The notes: generated by a model from the letters alone, not told the origin. A stretch of 13,823 bases of DNA from Anaerolineales bacterium (GCA_016789485.1 JAEURE010000041.1:1-13823); one strand, 5' to 3'; positions 7,207 to 13,784 are shown, counted from the first letter of the stretch. Numbers and translations: made by a program.

Positions 7207-8523
7207 GTGAAATTTCAAAAAATCTGCGTAATCGGTCTCGGCTACATCGGCCTGCCTACAGCTTCCACATTTGCCTCACATGGGATTAATGTCATCGGTG
7301 TGGATGTTAATCCACACATCATCGACACCTTGAACAAAGGTGAAGTCCATATCCACGAGCCTGGCCTGCGAGACGCTGTCACAAAAGCGATTGCATCGGG
7401 CAATTTCAAAGCAGCTACACAACCGGAAGAAGCCGATGCTTTTATCATCGCTGTTCCCACTCCCTTTCAGGAAAACAAGTTCGGTGAATACAACGGAATC
7501 ACCTATAAACTGGCGGATATGCGTGCCGTTACTTCCGCTGCTGAATCCATTTTGCCGGTTTTGAAGAAGGGAAATCTCGTTGTGCTTGAATCGACTTCCC
7601 CACCGCGCACCACTGTGGATTTGATCACTCCCATTCTCGCTCGTTCCGGGCTGGAAGCTGGGCGCGACTTCCATTTGGCATATTCTCCCGAACGGGTTTT
7701 ACCTGGCCAAATCCTGCATGAGCTAATCGAAAATGCGCGTGTTATTGGCGGCGTGACCCCCGAATCTTCAGAAGCAGGCAAGGATCTATACTCCATCTTC
7801 GTCAAGGGACAAATCATCAAAACGGACGCAACCACTGCTGAAATGGTTAAGTTGATGGAAAATACCTACCGCGATGTCAACATTGCCATTGCCAATGAAT
7901 TCTCCCGCCTGGCAGACAAATTTGGTGTGAACGTGTGGGAAGCGATCTCGATCGCCAATTTGCATCCCCGTGTAAAAATCCTCAGCCCTGGTCCCGGTGT
8001 TGGCGGGCACTGCATCAGCGTCGATCCATGGTTCCTTGTGGAAGCCGCTCCTGAACTCACTCCACTTATCTATCACTCACGCCAGGTAAACGACTCTCAA
8101 CCGCATTTTGTCGCTGAAATCGTCAAACGCGCGTTAGGCACACTGAGCGGAAAAAGAATCGCCGCCCTCGGCCTCGCTTACAAACCTGATGTAGATGATC
8201 TGCGTGAAAGCCCCGCCAACGAAGTGGTACATCTTCTGCAGGAGAAAGGCGCGCAGGTACTGGCATGGGAACCTTTCAAGCCAGAAGCAAAACTTCCCGG
8301 TATCAACATGGCTGATTCGTTCGAATCAGCCATACGAGATGCCGATGCGCTTATCCTGTTGGTCAAACACACTGAATTCATAAAACTTGACCCAAAAGAG
8401 ATCGCGCAAAAAACCAAAGCACGCATTCTGATCGACACGGTCAACGGCTGGGATAAGGAATTGTGGAAAACTCATGGTTTCGAGTTTCTCCGCATCGGCG
8501 ACGCAAAATCCAATAATCGGTAA
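7207..8523 (+). CDS. wecC: UDP-N-acetyl-D-mannosamine dehydrogenase (nucleotide-sugar dehydrogenase)
   Basis: This 438-residue NAD+-dependent enzyme oxidises a UDP-sugar at C6 to the uronic acid, here probably UDP-ManNAc to UDP-ManNAcA. The N-terminal Rossmann fold shows VIGLGYIGLPTA (residues 8-19) with the acidic residue of GVDVN. The YSPERVLPG block and the middle helix MVKLMENTYRDVNIA (K215, N219) are present. The catalytic Cys is C269 in GPGVGGHCISVDPWFLVE. The C-terminal UDP-binding domain has GLAYKPDVDDLRESPA. The GHCI-VDPWFL form and the 2-epimerase gene just downstream favour the ManNAc enzyme over UDP-glucose dehydrogenase. The start is GTG with GGAG 5 nt upstream, giving an N-terminus right at the Rossmann strand. 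The pair could supply an exopolysaccharide, teichuronic-like or lipid-linked glycan. No glycosyltransferase is nearby. Confidence 0.92.
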   Translation: MKFQKICVIGLGYIGLPTASTFASHGINVIGVDVNPHIIDTLNKGEVHIHEPGLRDAVTKAIASGNFKAATQPEEADAFIIAVPTPFQENKFGEYNGITYKLADMRAVTSAAESILPVLKKGNLVVLESTSPPRTTVDLITPILARSGLEAGRDFHLAYSPERVLPGQILHELIENARVIGGVTPESSEAGKDLYSIFVKGQIIKTDATTAEMVKLMENTYRDVNIAIANEFSRLADKFGVNVWEAISIANLHPRVKILSPGPGVGGHCISVDPWFLVEAAPELTPLIYHSRQVNDSQPHFVAEIVKRALGTLSGKRIAALGLAYKPDVDDLRESPANEVVHLLQEKGAQVLAWEPFKPEAKLPGINMADSFESAIRDADALILLVKHTEFIKLDPKEIAQKTKARILIDTVNGWDKELWKTHGFEFLRIGDAKSNNR

Positions 8524-8530
8524 TTACAAA

Positions 8531-9628
8531 TTGAAAATTCTCTCCGTTTTTGGTACCCGCCCGGAAGCAGTAAAAATGGCTCCCATCGTCCGCCTGCTGG
8601 CTCAAACCGCAGGTGTGGATTCGCGGGTCTGTGTCACTGCTCAGCACCGCCAAATGCTCGATCAGGTTTTGAATTTATTCGACATCAAACCCGAATATGA
8701 TCTAGACCTGATGCGAGATGACCAAAACCTTGCCCAGCTCAGCGCCTCCATCTTCACCGATCTTGATCCTGTCCTTTCAGATTTCCAACCCGATTGGGTA
8801 CTGGCACAAGGGGATACAACCACGGTCGCCATCACATCCCTGCTAAGTTATTTCAACCGCATCAAGTTCGGGCATGTGGAGGCGGGACTACGAACCCATA
8901 ACAAATGGCAGCCTTTTCCCGAAGAGATCAATCGCCGGGTAGCTGGAGTCACTGCGGACCTGCACTTCGCGCCAACGGAATGGTCAAAACAAAATCTCCT
9001 GCGCGAAGGCATTGATGAAAGTATCGTCAAAGTGACGGGCAATACGGTAATTGATGCGCTGCAATTCGTTCGTGAACAGCCCGAGCCGCAGGAGATCACA
9101 CAGCTATTAACTGGGAAACTAAAAACGAAAAAACTGATTCTCATCACCGCCCACCGCCGCGAGAATTTTGGCAAGCCTTTGGAAGATATCTGCCGTGCGC
9201 TGATTGAACTCGCAAAGCGCGGAGACGTGGAAATTGTCTACCCAGTGCATTTGAACCCGAATGTTCAAGAACCCGTCAACAGGCTGCTTCAAGATGTGGA
9301 ACATATCACCCTGCTGCCCCCGTTGGATTATCTGCCGCTTGTCCATTTAATGAAGCATGCGGCATTAATTCTTACCGATTCAGGCGGAATTCAGGAGGAG
9401 GCGCCCGCCTTTGGCATTCCAACCCTTGTCCTGCGCAATGTAACCGAACGCCCGGAGGGAGTCGCAGCGGGGACACTAAAGCTGGTAGGAACGGAAACCA
9501 GCCGCATCGTTAGTGAGGCGAAGCGGCTTTTGGATAGTGAATCCGCTTATGCAGAAATGTCCCAGGCTGCCAATCCTTATGGTGATGGTCATGCCGCTGA
9601 AAAAATCATCCAGGCGTTACTCCTGTAG
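8531..9628 (+). CDS. wecB: UDP-N-acetylglucosamine 2-epimerase, non-hydrolysing
   Basis: This 365-residue enzyme interconverts UDP-GlcNAc and UDP-ManNAc, feeding the dehydrogenase encoded just upstream. Family motifs appear in order: VFGTRPEAVKMAP at residues 6-18, QGDTTT (D95), FGHVEAGLRT (E117), PFPEEINRR, VTGNTVIDAL, ITAHRRENFG (H208), and LTDSGGIQEEAP followed by VLRNVTERPEG near the C-terminus. I chose the TTG at 8531 because it gives MKILSVFGTRPEA, the normal family N-terminus, 7 nt after the wecC stop. The frame stays open upstream to an ATG at 8474, which would add 19 residues within wecC with no family match. Neither start has a good Shine-Dalgarno. The 133-bp region after the stop holds a weak hairpin (CTGCC/GGCAG near 9690-9705) without a strong T tract. 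Confidence 0.92.
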   Translation: MKILSVFGTRPEAVKMAPIVRLLAQTAGVDSRVCVTAQHRQMLDQVLNLFDIKPEYDLDLMRDDQNLAQLSASIFTDLDPVLSDFQPDWVLAQGDTTTVAITSLLSYFNRIKFGHVEAGLRTHNKWQPFPEEINRRVAGVTADLHFAPTEWSKQNLLREGIDESIVKVTGNTVIDALQFVREQPEPQEITQLLTGKLKTKKLILITAHRRENFGKPLEDICRALIELAKRGDVEIVYPVHLNPNVQEPVNRLLQDVEHITLLPPLDYLPLVHLMKHAALILTDSGGIQEEAPAFGIPTLVLRNVTERPEGVAAGTLKLVGTETSRIVSEAKRLLDSESAYAEMSQAANPYGDGHAAEKIIQALLL

Positions 9629-9741
9629 ACAAGTCAGTGATTCCCCCCATTGCACTTGGAACCCAGAAATGTTATCACTGAGCAGAAACCTGCCGGTTTT
9701 GGCAGATAACTGTTTGTAATGTCGTGTGGAATTTTTCTGAG

Positions 9742-9747
9742 TATAAT
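9742..9747 (+). promoter_or_regulatory. Probable -10 box of the secreted-protein gene
   Basis: TATAAT lies 14 nt upstream of the ATG, with AGGTGA at 9753-9758 as the ribosome-binding site. No good -35 is seen at standard spacing. Confidence 0.45.
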
Positions 9748-9761
9748 GAAGCAGGTGAATT

Positions 9762-10703
9762 ATGCTACGCCGATTTTTTATTTTTCTTACCGCAGTTTTT
9801 ATGCTCAGCCTCAGTTGGGGACCTGTAACCGCACAGGCTCAGAATTCAAAGTATTTTAGCGAGACGGGACACAATGTTAAAGGGGATTTTTTTCAATTTT
9901 ACAACAGCAACCCAAACGCAACCTTCCTTTACGGATATCCCATCACAGAAGAATTCACCAGCAAGGATGGGAAAACCGTCCAATATTTTCAACGCGCCCG
10001 CTTTGAACTTCGCAGTGAACTGCCGGAGGGACAGCGGGTTCAGTTAACTTCGCTGGGTGAACTTACTTTTACTTCAACGGGGCCCCTGAGTGTAAACAAT
10101 TCATTTGCCTGCCGCGCATACGCAGAGACGGGATTCTCAATCTGTTTTGCGTTTCTTGAATTTTTTGACCTATACGGCGGTGTTGGGCAATTCGGCTATC
10201 CAATTTCAGGCTTTGAGTATCACGAAAACAAAATCGTGCAATACTTCCAAAAAGCGCGTCTCGAATGGCAGCCATGGAAAAATGAAGGGCAGCGGGTTGT
10301 CGTTTCTGACCTTGGGCGCATTTATTTTGACAAACTTGGTGAAGACCCCGGTCTTCTGGCAGCGGTGCCCCCTCCCAACAACCTGCCTGTGGCCCCAACC
10401 AATTTACAAGTTCGTGCCTTTGCATGGAAGGCAGTAACGCTGGCCACTGACACTCAATTGATCTTTGTAATCGTACAGGATCAAAACCTGCAGCCTGTTG
10501 CCAACGCCAGGTGCACCGCCGCAGTCCACTGGCCGGATGGGCGCAACGAACCTACAAACATCGCCACCAATTCCAATGGGGTTGGCATCGTTTCACTTTC
10601 CTTTGTCAGCCAGCCATATGGCAGCCTGATCTATACAGATGTCAGCTGCACGGCCGACGACTTGAGCGCAACTACAACCACTTCGTTCAGAATTTGGTAC
10701 TAA
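9762..10703 (+). CDS. Secreted protein with two tandem GYPI/VQYF repeats and an Ig-like C-terminal domain
   Basis: This 313-residue protein has no assigned function. A signal peptide is clear: MLRR, a hydrophobic core to about residue 20, then TAQA before Q27, a likely signal-peptidase I site. The mature part holds two related units. Unit 1 spans about 30-104 (TGHNVKGDFFQFY...FLYGYPITEEF...GKTVQYFQRARFEL...EGQRVQLTSLGELTF). Unit 2 spans about 130-190 (FGYPISGFEYHENKIVQYFQKARLEW...NEGQRVVVSDLGRIYF). After a Pro-rich linker (about 203-212) the last 100 residues look like a beta-sandwich (FVIVQDQNLQPVANARCTAAVHWPDG...TNSNGVGIVSLSF), of a Big-1 or carboxypeptidase-regulatory-like type. C251 and C296 may form a disulfide. 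It has its own promoter and terminator. I remember such repeats as common in Chloroflexota surface proteins. A cell-surface binding role is inference. Confidence 0.85.
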   Translation: MLRRFFIFLTAVFMLSLSWGPVTAQAQNSKYFSETGHNVKGDFFQFYNSNPNATFLYGYPITEEFTSKDGKTVQYFQRARFELRSELPEGQRVQLTSLGELTFTSTGPLSVNNSFACRAYAETGFSICFAFLEFFDLYGGVGQFGYPISGFEYHENKIVQYFQKARLEWQPWKNEGQRVVVSDLGRIYFDKLGEDPGLLAAVPPPNNLPVAPTNLQVRAFAWKAVTLATDTQLIFVIVQDQNLQPVANARCTAAVHWPDGRNEPTNIATNSNGVGIVSLSFVSQPYGSLIYTDVSCTADDLSATTTTSFRIWY

Positions 10704-10707
10704 ATTC

Positions 10708-10733
10708 AAACTCCCGCGAATGCGGGAGTTTTT
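10708..10733 (+). terminator. Terminator between convergent genes
   Basis: CTCCCGC (10711-10717) pairs with GCGGGAG (10722-10728) around a GAAT loop, extended by AAA/TTT to 10 bp, then TTTTT. It follows the secreted-protein stop and its T tract overlaps the stop of the opposing PyrK-like gene. It may work in both directions. Confidence 0.85.
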
Positions 10734-11403
10734 ATAACAATTCATTCAAACCAAATACGGGGCCATCTTTACAAGCCATCTTCCAGTAATGACCAATCGT
10801 CACCGCACAGACACCGCACTCCGCGAGTGCGCCGCAAGGCATCTGTGTGCGGATCAAGACTTGCGCTTCAGGCCGCATCCGCACATGTCCCTGTTCCATT
10901 ATTTTTTCTCTCAGCTGATTCACCTTCCCGCGTGACACATCAACGGCAGCATAGTCTGCCCAGAGAAGGATATCCTGCATGGCTTTCACGGGCTGAACTT
11001 CCACCACCTCAGGCAAATCATTGACTTGTGAATCGCAAAGCAGCACTACTTCAGCGTTTTGGTTGAGCGCGAGGGGAATTAATCCATGCAGGCGGGCGGG
11101 ATAATCATCAAAGGCGATCAACGCTATTTTGCGGGCAGCGACTGGAATGGCAAAGCCATGTCCAAGCGGGCCGCGCAAGTTAAGAATTGTGCCTGGCATC
11201 CATGAATTTGGGGTAGGCGGTGCTGTTACGAAACCATTCGGCGCAGAGTGGCTGAAGAAAACAGGATCAGCCAACGGTGCGTCAGAAGCGTTGGCATGGG
11301 CAAGGAGGTATTGTCCGGGAGCCGGAATCAATTCATGTGGGCATTCAATGCGGACGGAGCCATCCAAAAAAGTTTCCTTGATGATGCCTTTTTCAAGTTT
11401 CAT
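10732..11403 (-). CDS. PyrK-like (dihydroorotate dehydrogenase electron transfer subunit) iron-sulfur flavoprotein, atypical
   Basis: This 223-residue protein is related to the electron-transfer subunit of dihydroorotate dehydrogenase. The N-terminal ferredoxin-reductase-like barrel includes GQYLLAH and the conserved RGPLGHGF at 78-84. The C-terminal [2Fe-2S] loop has C190, C196, C199 and C211 (CGALAECGVCAV...MACKDGPVF), spaced C-x5-C-x2-C-x11-C, followed by the DGPVF block typical of PyrK. It is odd in two ways. The usual flavin motif R-x-Y-S reads PVFFS, and the glycine-rich NAD-binding stretch is replaced by LIAFDDYPARLHG. It is therefore shorter than usual and may not accept electrons from NADH. 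No pyrD lies in the window. I chose the ATG at 11401-11403 (MKLEKGIIKE). The frame is open to 11454, but that extension spans the promoter. Confidence 0.8.
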   Translation of the reverse strand: MKLEKGIIKETFLDGSVRIECPHELIPAPGQYLLAHANASDAPLADPVFFSHSAPNGFVTAPPTPNSWMPGTILNLRGPLGHGFAIPVAARKIALIAFDDYPARLHGLIPLALNQNAEVVLLCDSQVNDLPEVVEVQPVKAMQDILLWADYAAVDVSRGKVNQLREKIMEQGHVRMRPEAQVLIRTQMPCGALAECGVCAVTIGHYWKMACKDGPVFGLNELL

Positions 11404-11410
11404 TGGAGAA

Positions 11411-11439
11411 ATATTAACATGCTTCGGGGGGCAAAGCAA
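11411..11439 (-). promoter_or_regulatory. Promoter of the PyrK-like gene, leaderless arrangement
   Basis: On the minus strand TTGCTT (11434-11439) and TAATAT (11411-11416) are separated by exactly 17 nt. The -10 ends 7 nt before the ATG at 11403, and no Shine-Dalgarno is present. Transcription should begin at or very near the start codon. Confidence 0.6.
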
Positions 11440-11445
11440 GCGGGT

Positions 11446-11451
11446 TATAAT
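11446..11451 (+). promoter_or_regulatory. Probable -10 box of the second SPFH gene
   Basis: TATAAT lies 27 nt upstream of the ATG and is followed by GGAGG at 11470-11474. The -35 region (TTCGGG at 11423-11428) is weak and lies inside the opposing promoter, so the two divergent promoters overlap. Confidence 0.5.
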
Positions 11452-11478
11452 CACGAAAATTTATATACCGGAGGAAAT

Positions 11479-12495
11479 ATGAATATTGCGAGTTTACTTC
11501 AAGGGATCGCATCCTTTGCATGGATTGGTGTGATTGGTGTATTTGCGGCAATTTTTATCCGTACCAGCCGTAACCAGCCTGTGAAAGGATTAAGCACAGC
11601 TGTGATTGTGCTGCTGGTCGCAGCCGTTTTACTGACGGCAGCCAGCGCGTCCATTGTGTTTATCGAACCTGATGAATTGGCAATTGTGGTTACCGTTGTC
11701 GGCGGGGAAGGTATCCGCCCCGAGCCATTGACAGCTGGGCTGCATTGGGTCATCCCCTTTGCTGAGCGTGTGGAACGTTATTCGATCCTAAACCAAACCT
11801 ATACGATGTCGTCTGTAGCGGACGAAGGCCAAGGTGCCGGGGACGATTCCATTCAAGTGCGCACGAAGGACGGACAACAGGTGTACATTGATGCTTCTGT
11901 GATCTATGCTGTTGACCCGAACAAGTCCGTTGACCTATACCGCACCTGGCGGTTCAGTTTTCAAGACGGTCTTGTGCGGCCTCAGTCGCGCGGCGTGATT
12001 CGGGACGTGGCTTCGCAATACGGTGTGGAGGAGATCGTCAGTTCTCAACGTCTTGAAATGGAACAAGCCATTACAGAAGAGCTTGAAAAGATCTTTGAAG
12101 AGAATAACCTCGTATTAAGAGATTTTGTGCTCCGCAACATTCGCTTTAGCGATGAATATGCTGCGGCGGTGGAGCAAAAGCAAATCGCCGAACAACAGGC
12201 ACAACAAGCCAAATTCGTGGTTGAGTCAAAGAAGCAGGAAGCGGAGCAGGCCCGGCAAATTGCACAGGGTCAGGCAGATGCTGCCGTGATCGCAGCGCAA
12301 GGCGCAGCGGAAGCCCGCCTCATTGAAGCAAATGCCGAGGCGGAAGCCAATCGCCTAATCGCACAGTCCATTACGCCCGAGTTGGTGCAATATCAATATG
12401 TTTTAAAGCTGGCCCCCGGAGTAAGCACGATCTTCATCCCAAGCGGCAATCAGTTCATTTTGCCGCTTCCAAATACAACTGCAATCCCTCAGTAG
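11479..12495 (+). CDS. SPFH/band 7 (prohibitin-like) membrane protein
   Basis: This 338-residue SPFH protein differs from the slipin at 5540-6448. It has two N-terminal hydrophobic segments (about 10-28 and 40-60). The band 7 domain runs from about 60 (FIEPDELAIVVTVVGGEGIRPEPLTAGLHWVIPF) to about 225. A long Ala/Gln/Glu coiled coil covers about 228-295 (QKQIAEQQAQQAKFVVESKKQEAEQARQIAQGQADAAV). The C-terminus ends in a hydrophobic stretch (VSTIFIPSGNQFILPLP), as in prohibitins. Such proteins form large membrane-bound cages or rings that regulate AAA proteases. The start ATG at 11479 has GGAGG 4 nt upstream. The frame is open further upstream, but that segment covers the divergent promoters. 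No NfeD partner is adjacent. The gene ends 5 bp before the hairpin at 12501-12537. Confidence 0.92.
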   Translation: MNIASLLQGIASFAWIGVIGVFAAIFIRTSRNQPVKGLSTAVIVLLVAAVLLTAASASIVFIEPDELAIVVTVVGGEGIRPEPLTAGLHWVIPFAERVERYSILNQTYTMSSVADEGQGAGDDSIQVRTKDGQQVYIDASVIYAVDPNKSVDLYRTWRFSFQDGLVRPQSRGVIRDVASQYGVEEIVSSQRLEMEQAITEELEKIFEENNLVLRDFVLRNIRFSDEYAAAVEQKQIAEQQAQQAKFVVESKKQEAEQARQIAQGQADAAVIAAQGAAEARLIEANAEAEANRLIAQSITPELVQYQYVLKLAPGVSTIFIPSGNQFILPLPNTTAIPQ

Positions 12496-12500
12496 TATAT

Positions 12501-12537
12501 AAAGACCCTAAAGGTTTTGAAAACCTTTAGGGTCTTT
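12501..12537 (+). terminator. 17-bp hairpin between the SPFH gene and selD
   Basis: Arms 12501-12517 and 12521-12537 pair perfectly around a TGA loop. The 3' arm ends GGGTCTTT, then ATGG, so the T tract is short and partly inside the stem. It most likely ends the SPFH transcript. The selD ribosome-binding site GGAG begins 2 nt after the stem, and no separate selD promoter is seen, so some read-through or attenuation is likely. Confidence 0.75.
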
Positions 12538-12548
12538 ATGGAGAATAA

Positions 12549-13628
12549 ATGCCGATTCCTCAAACTGGACGCGAAATCCGCCTGACCACTCTTTCCGCCT
12601 GCGCGGGTTGAGCGTCCAAACTAAGCGCTGATGCGCTGACGCAGGTTCTGCGTCCCATCAAAGACATCTTTGACTCCGCCTCTTATCCGGACCTGATCAT
12701 TGGTCTTGACTCCCCGGATGACGCGGCCGTTTGGCGTTTAAGTGATGACAAAGCCATCGTGGTCACTACAGATTTCTTTACCCCGGTAGTAGATACGGCG
12801 TATGAATACGGTTCGATTGCCGCAGCAAACAGTCTCTCGGATGTATATGCGATGGGCGCAGTGCCTTTCCTTGCATTGAATATTGCAGCGCTGCCGGATA
12901 ATTTGCCTGCTGAAATTTCCAGTGAAATCATACGCGGCGGCGCGGAGAAGGCCCGCGAGGCGGGCGTGGTGATCGCAGGCGGGCATACCGTTAAGGACAA
13001 GGAACCGAAGTACGGACTGGTGGCAATCGGTTTTGTGGACCCTCGCAAAGTCATCAGCAAAAGCGGATTAAAAGTCGGTGATGTGCTCGTGTTGACCAAA
13101 CCTCTTGGCGGCGGGGTTACCACCACAGCCTTGAAACAGGAAAAAGCCGAAGAAGGGCATGTGAAGGAGGCTATTGAGTGGATGTCACAATTAAATAAGA
13201 CCGCCAGTCAATTGGCGGTGGAATTCGGCGTGCGCGGCGGAACAGACATTACTGGTTTCGGCTTGCTAGGTCATGGGTTGGAGATGGCGAAAGCATCCAA
13301 TGTGGCTTTGCACATTGAATATTCAAAACTCCCTTTTTTAAGCGGTGCACGCAGTTATGCAGAGAAAGGGATTTTCCCCGGCGGCGCGTTTGATAATAAA
13401 ATGCACTTTGGGAAGGCGGTTAAGTTCAGCGAAAAAATTGACGAGTCCGCTCAAATGCTTTTGTTCGATCCGCAGACCAGCGGCGGCTTGCTATTTGGCG
13501 TGGCGCGGGATAAATTAGCCGCGTTCGAGGAGCGGGCACAGGAAATGAATCAACGGGTGTGGGTGATCGGGGAGGTTAGAGCTCCCTTCCAGGGTCACAC
13601 AGGCCTCAGCGTGGAAATCGAGGCGTAG
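12549..13628 (+). CDS. selD: Selenophosphate synthetase with in-frame UGA selenocysteine
   Basis: SelD makes selenophosphate from selenide and ATP, the selenium donor for selenocysteine and selenouridine. Reading TGA at 12609-12611 as selenocysteine gives 359 residues, close to the E. coli length. The N-terminus reads LTTLSACAGUASKLSADALTQVL. U21 aligns with the catalytic C17 of E. coli SelD (GAGCGCK) and K24 with its essential K20. Downstream motifs are normal: SPDDAAVW (D57, D58), TTDFFTPVVD (D75), IAAANSLSDVYAMGA, AGGHTVKDKEPKYGL, TDITGFGLLGHGLEMA and FDPQTSGGLLFGV. The start ATG has GGAG 5 nt upstream. The frame is intact on both sides of the TGA, and no homologous start exists after it, since GTG 12759 would remove the active site. 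This argues against a pseudogene. Two hairpins follow the TGA. The 49-residue ORF begins on the next base after the stop. Confidence 0.9.
12609..12654 (+). promoter_or_regulatory. Candidate bacterial SECIS: UGA followed by two tandem hairpins
   Basis: The UGA (12609-12611) is followed by AGCGC-UGAU-GCGCU (12624-12637), then immediately by GACGCAG-GUU-CUGCGUC (12638-12654). Both stems are perfect. The first places a loop G about 22 nt from the UGA, close to the spacing in E. coli fdhF. The second resembles the fdhF apical sequence GCAGGUCUGC but is about 14 nt farther away. SelB would bind one of them. Which one is not decidable by eye. Confidence 0.6.
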
Positions 13629-13778
13629 ATGTTTCGGATCGGAATCTTTGAATTGGCGCTCACTTGCGGGCTGGTCGCTTTGGTAGTTATCATCCCTGTA
13701 ATCGTCATACGCGGGTACGCAATAATAAGTAAACGGTTGAACAATATCGAAAAAAAGATCGATGACAAGAATAAATAG
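13629..13778 (+). CDS. Small single-pass membrane protein, 49 residues
   Basis: This short ORF of unknown function starts on the base after the selD stop (TAGATG). GAGG lies 5 nt before its ATG, which supports real translation. The protein has one hydrophobic segment at about residues 8-27 (ELALTCGLVALVVIIPVIVI), then a basic, helical, charged tail (RGYAIISKRLNNIEKKIDDKNK). The shape fits a bitopic membrane peptide with a short cytoplasmic coiled tail. The tight junction suggests co-translation with selD. I recognise no family. Confidence 0.6.
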   Translation: MFRIGIFELALTCGLVALVVIIPVIVIRGYAIISKRLNNIEKKIDDKNK

Positions 13779-13784
13779 CACAAA

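Noticed and set aside
8474..8530. ATG 8474 as the start of the 2-epimerase
   Set aside because: The extra residues lie inside wecC and resemble nothing in the family, while the TTG at 8531 gives the standard N-terminus. Some doubt remains because neither start has a good ribosome-binding site.
9671..9710. Imperfect nested inverted repeat after wecB
   Set aside because: The stems are short (5-6 bp) with an asymmetric 14-nt bulge and no T tract. It is at best a weak terminator.
11248..11478. Upstream extension of the second SPFH ORF
   Set aside because: It covers the PyrK-like gene and both divergent promoters. The ATG at 11479 has an excellent GGAGG.
12549..12758. selD as a pseudogene with a nonsense mutation
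   Set aside because: The single TGA falls exactly at the catalytic Cys position, no other damage is present, and hairpins follow it. Selenocysteine is the simpler reading, pending a check for the Sec genes.
12759..13628. selD starting at GTG 12759 (289 residues)
   Set aside because: It lacks the catalytic residue, the essential Lys and the DDAAV metal site. Homology continues upstream through the TGA to ATG 12549.
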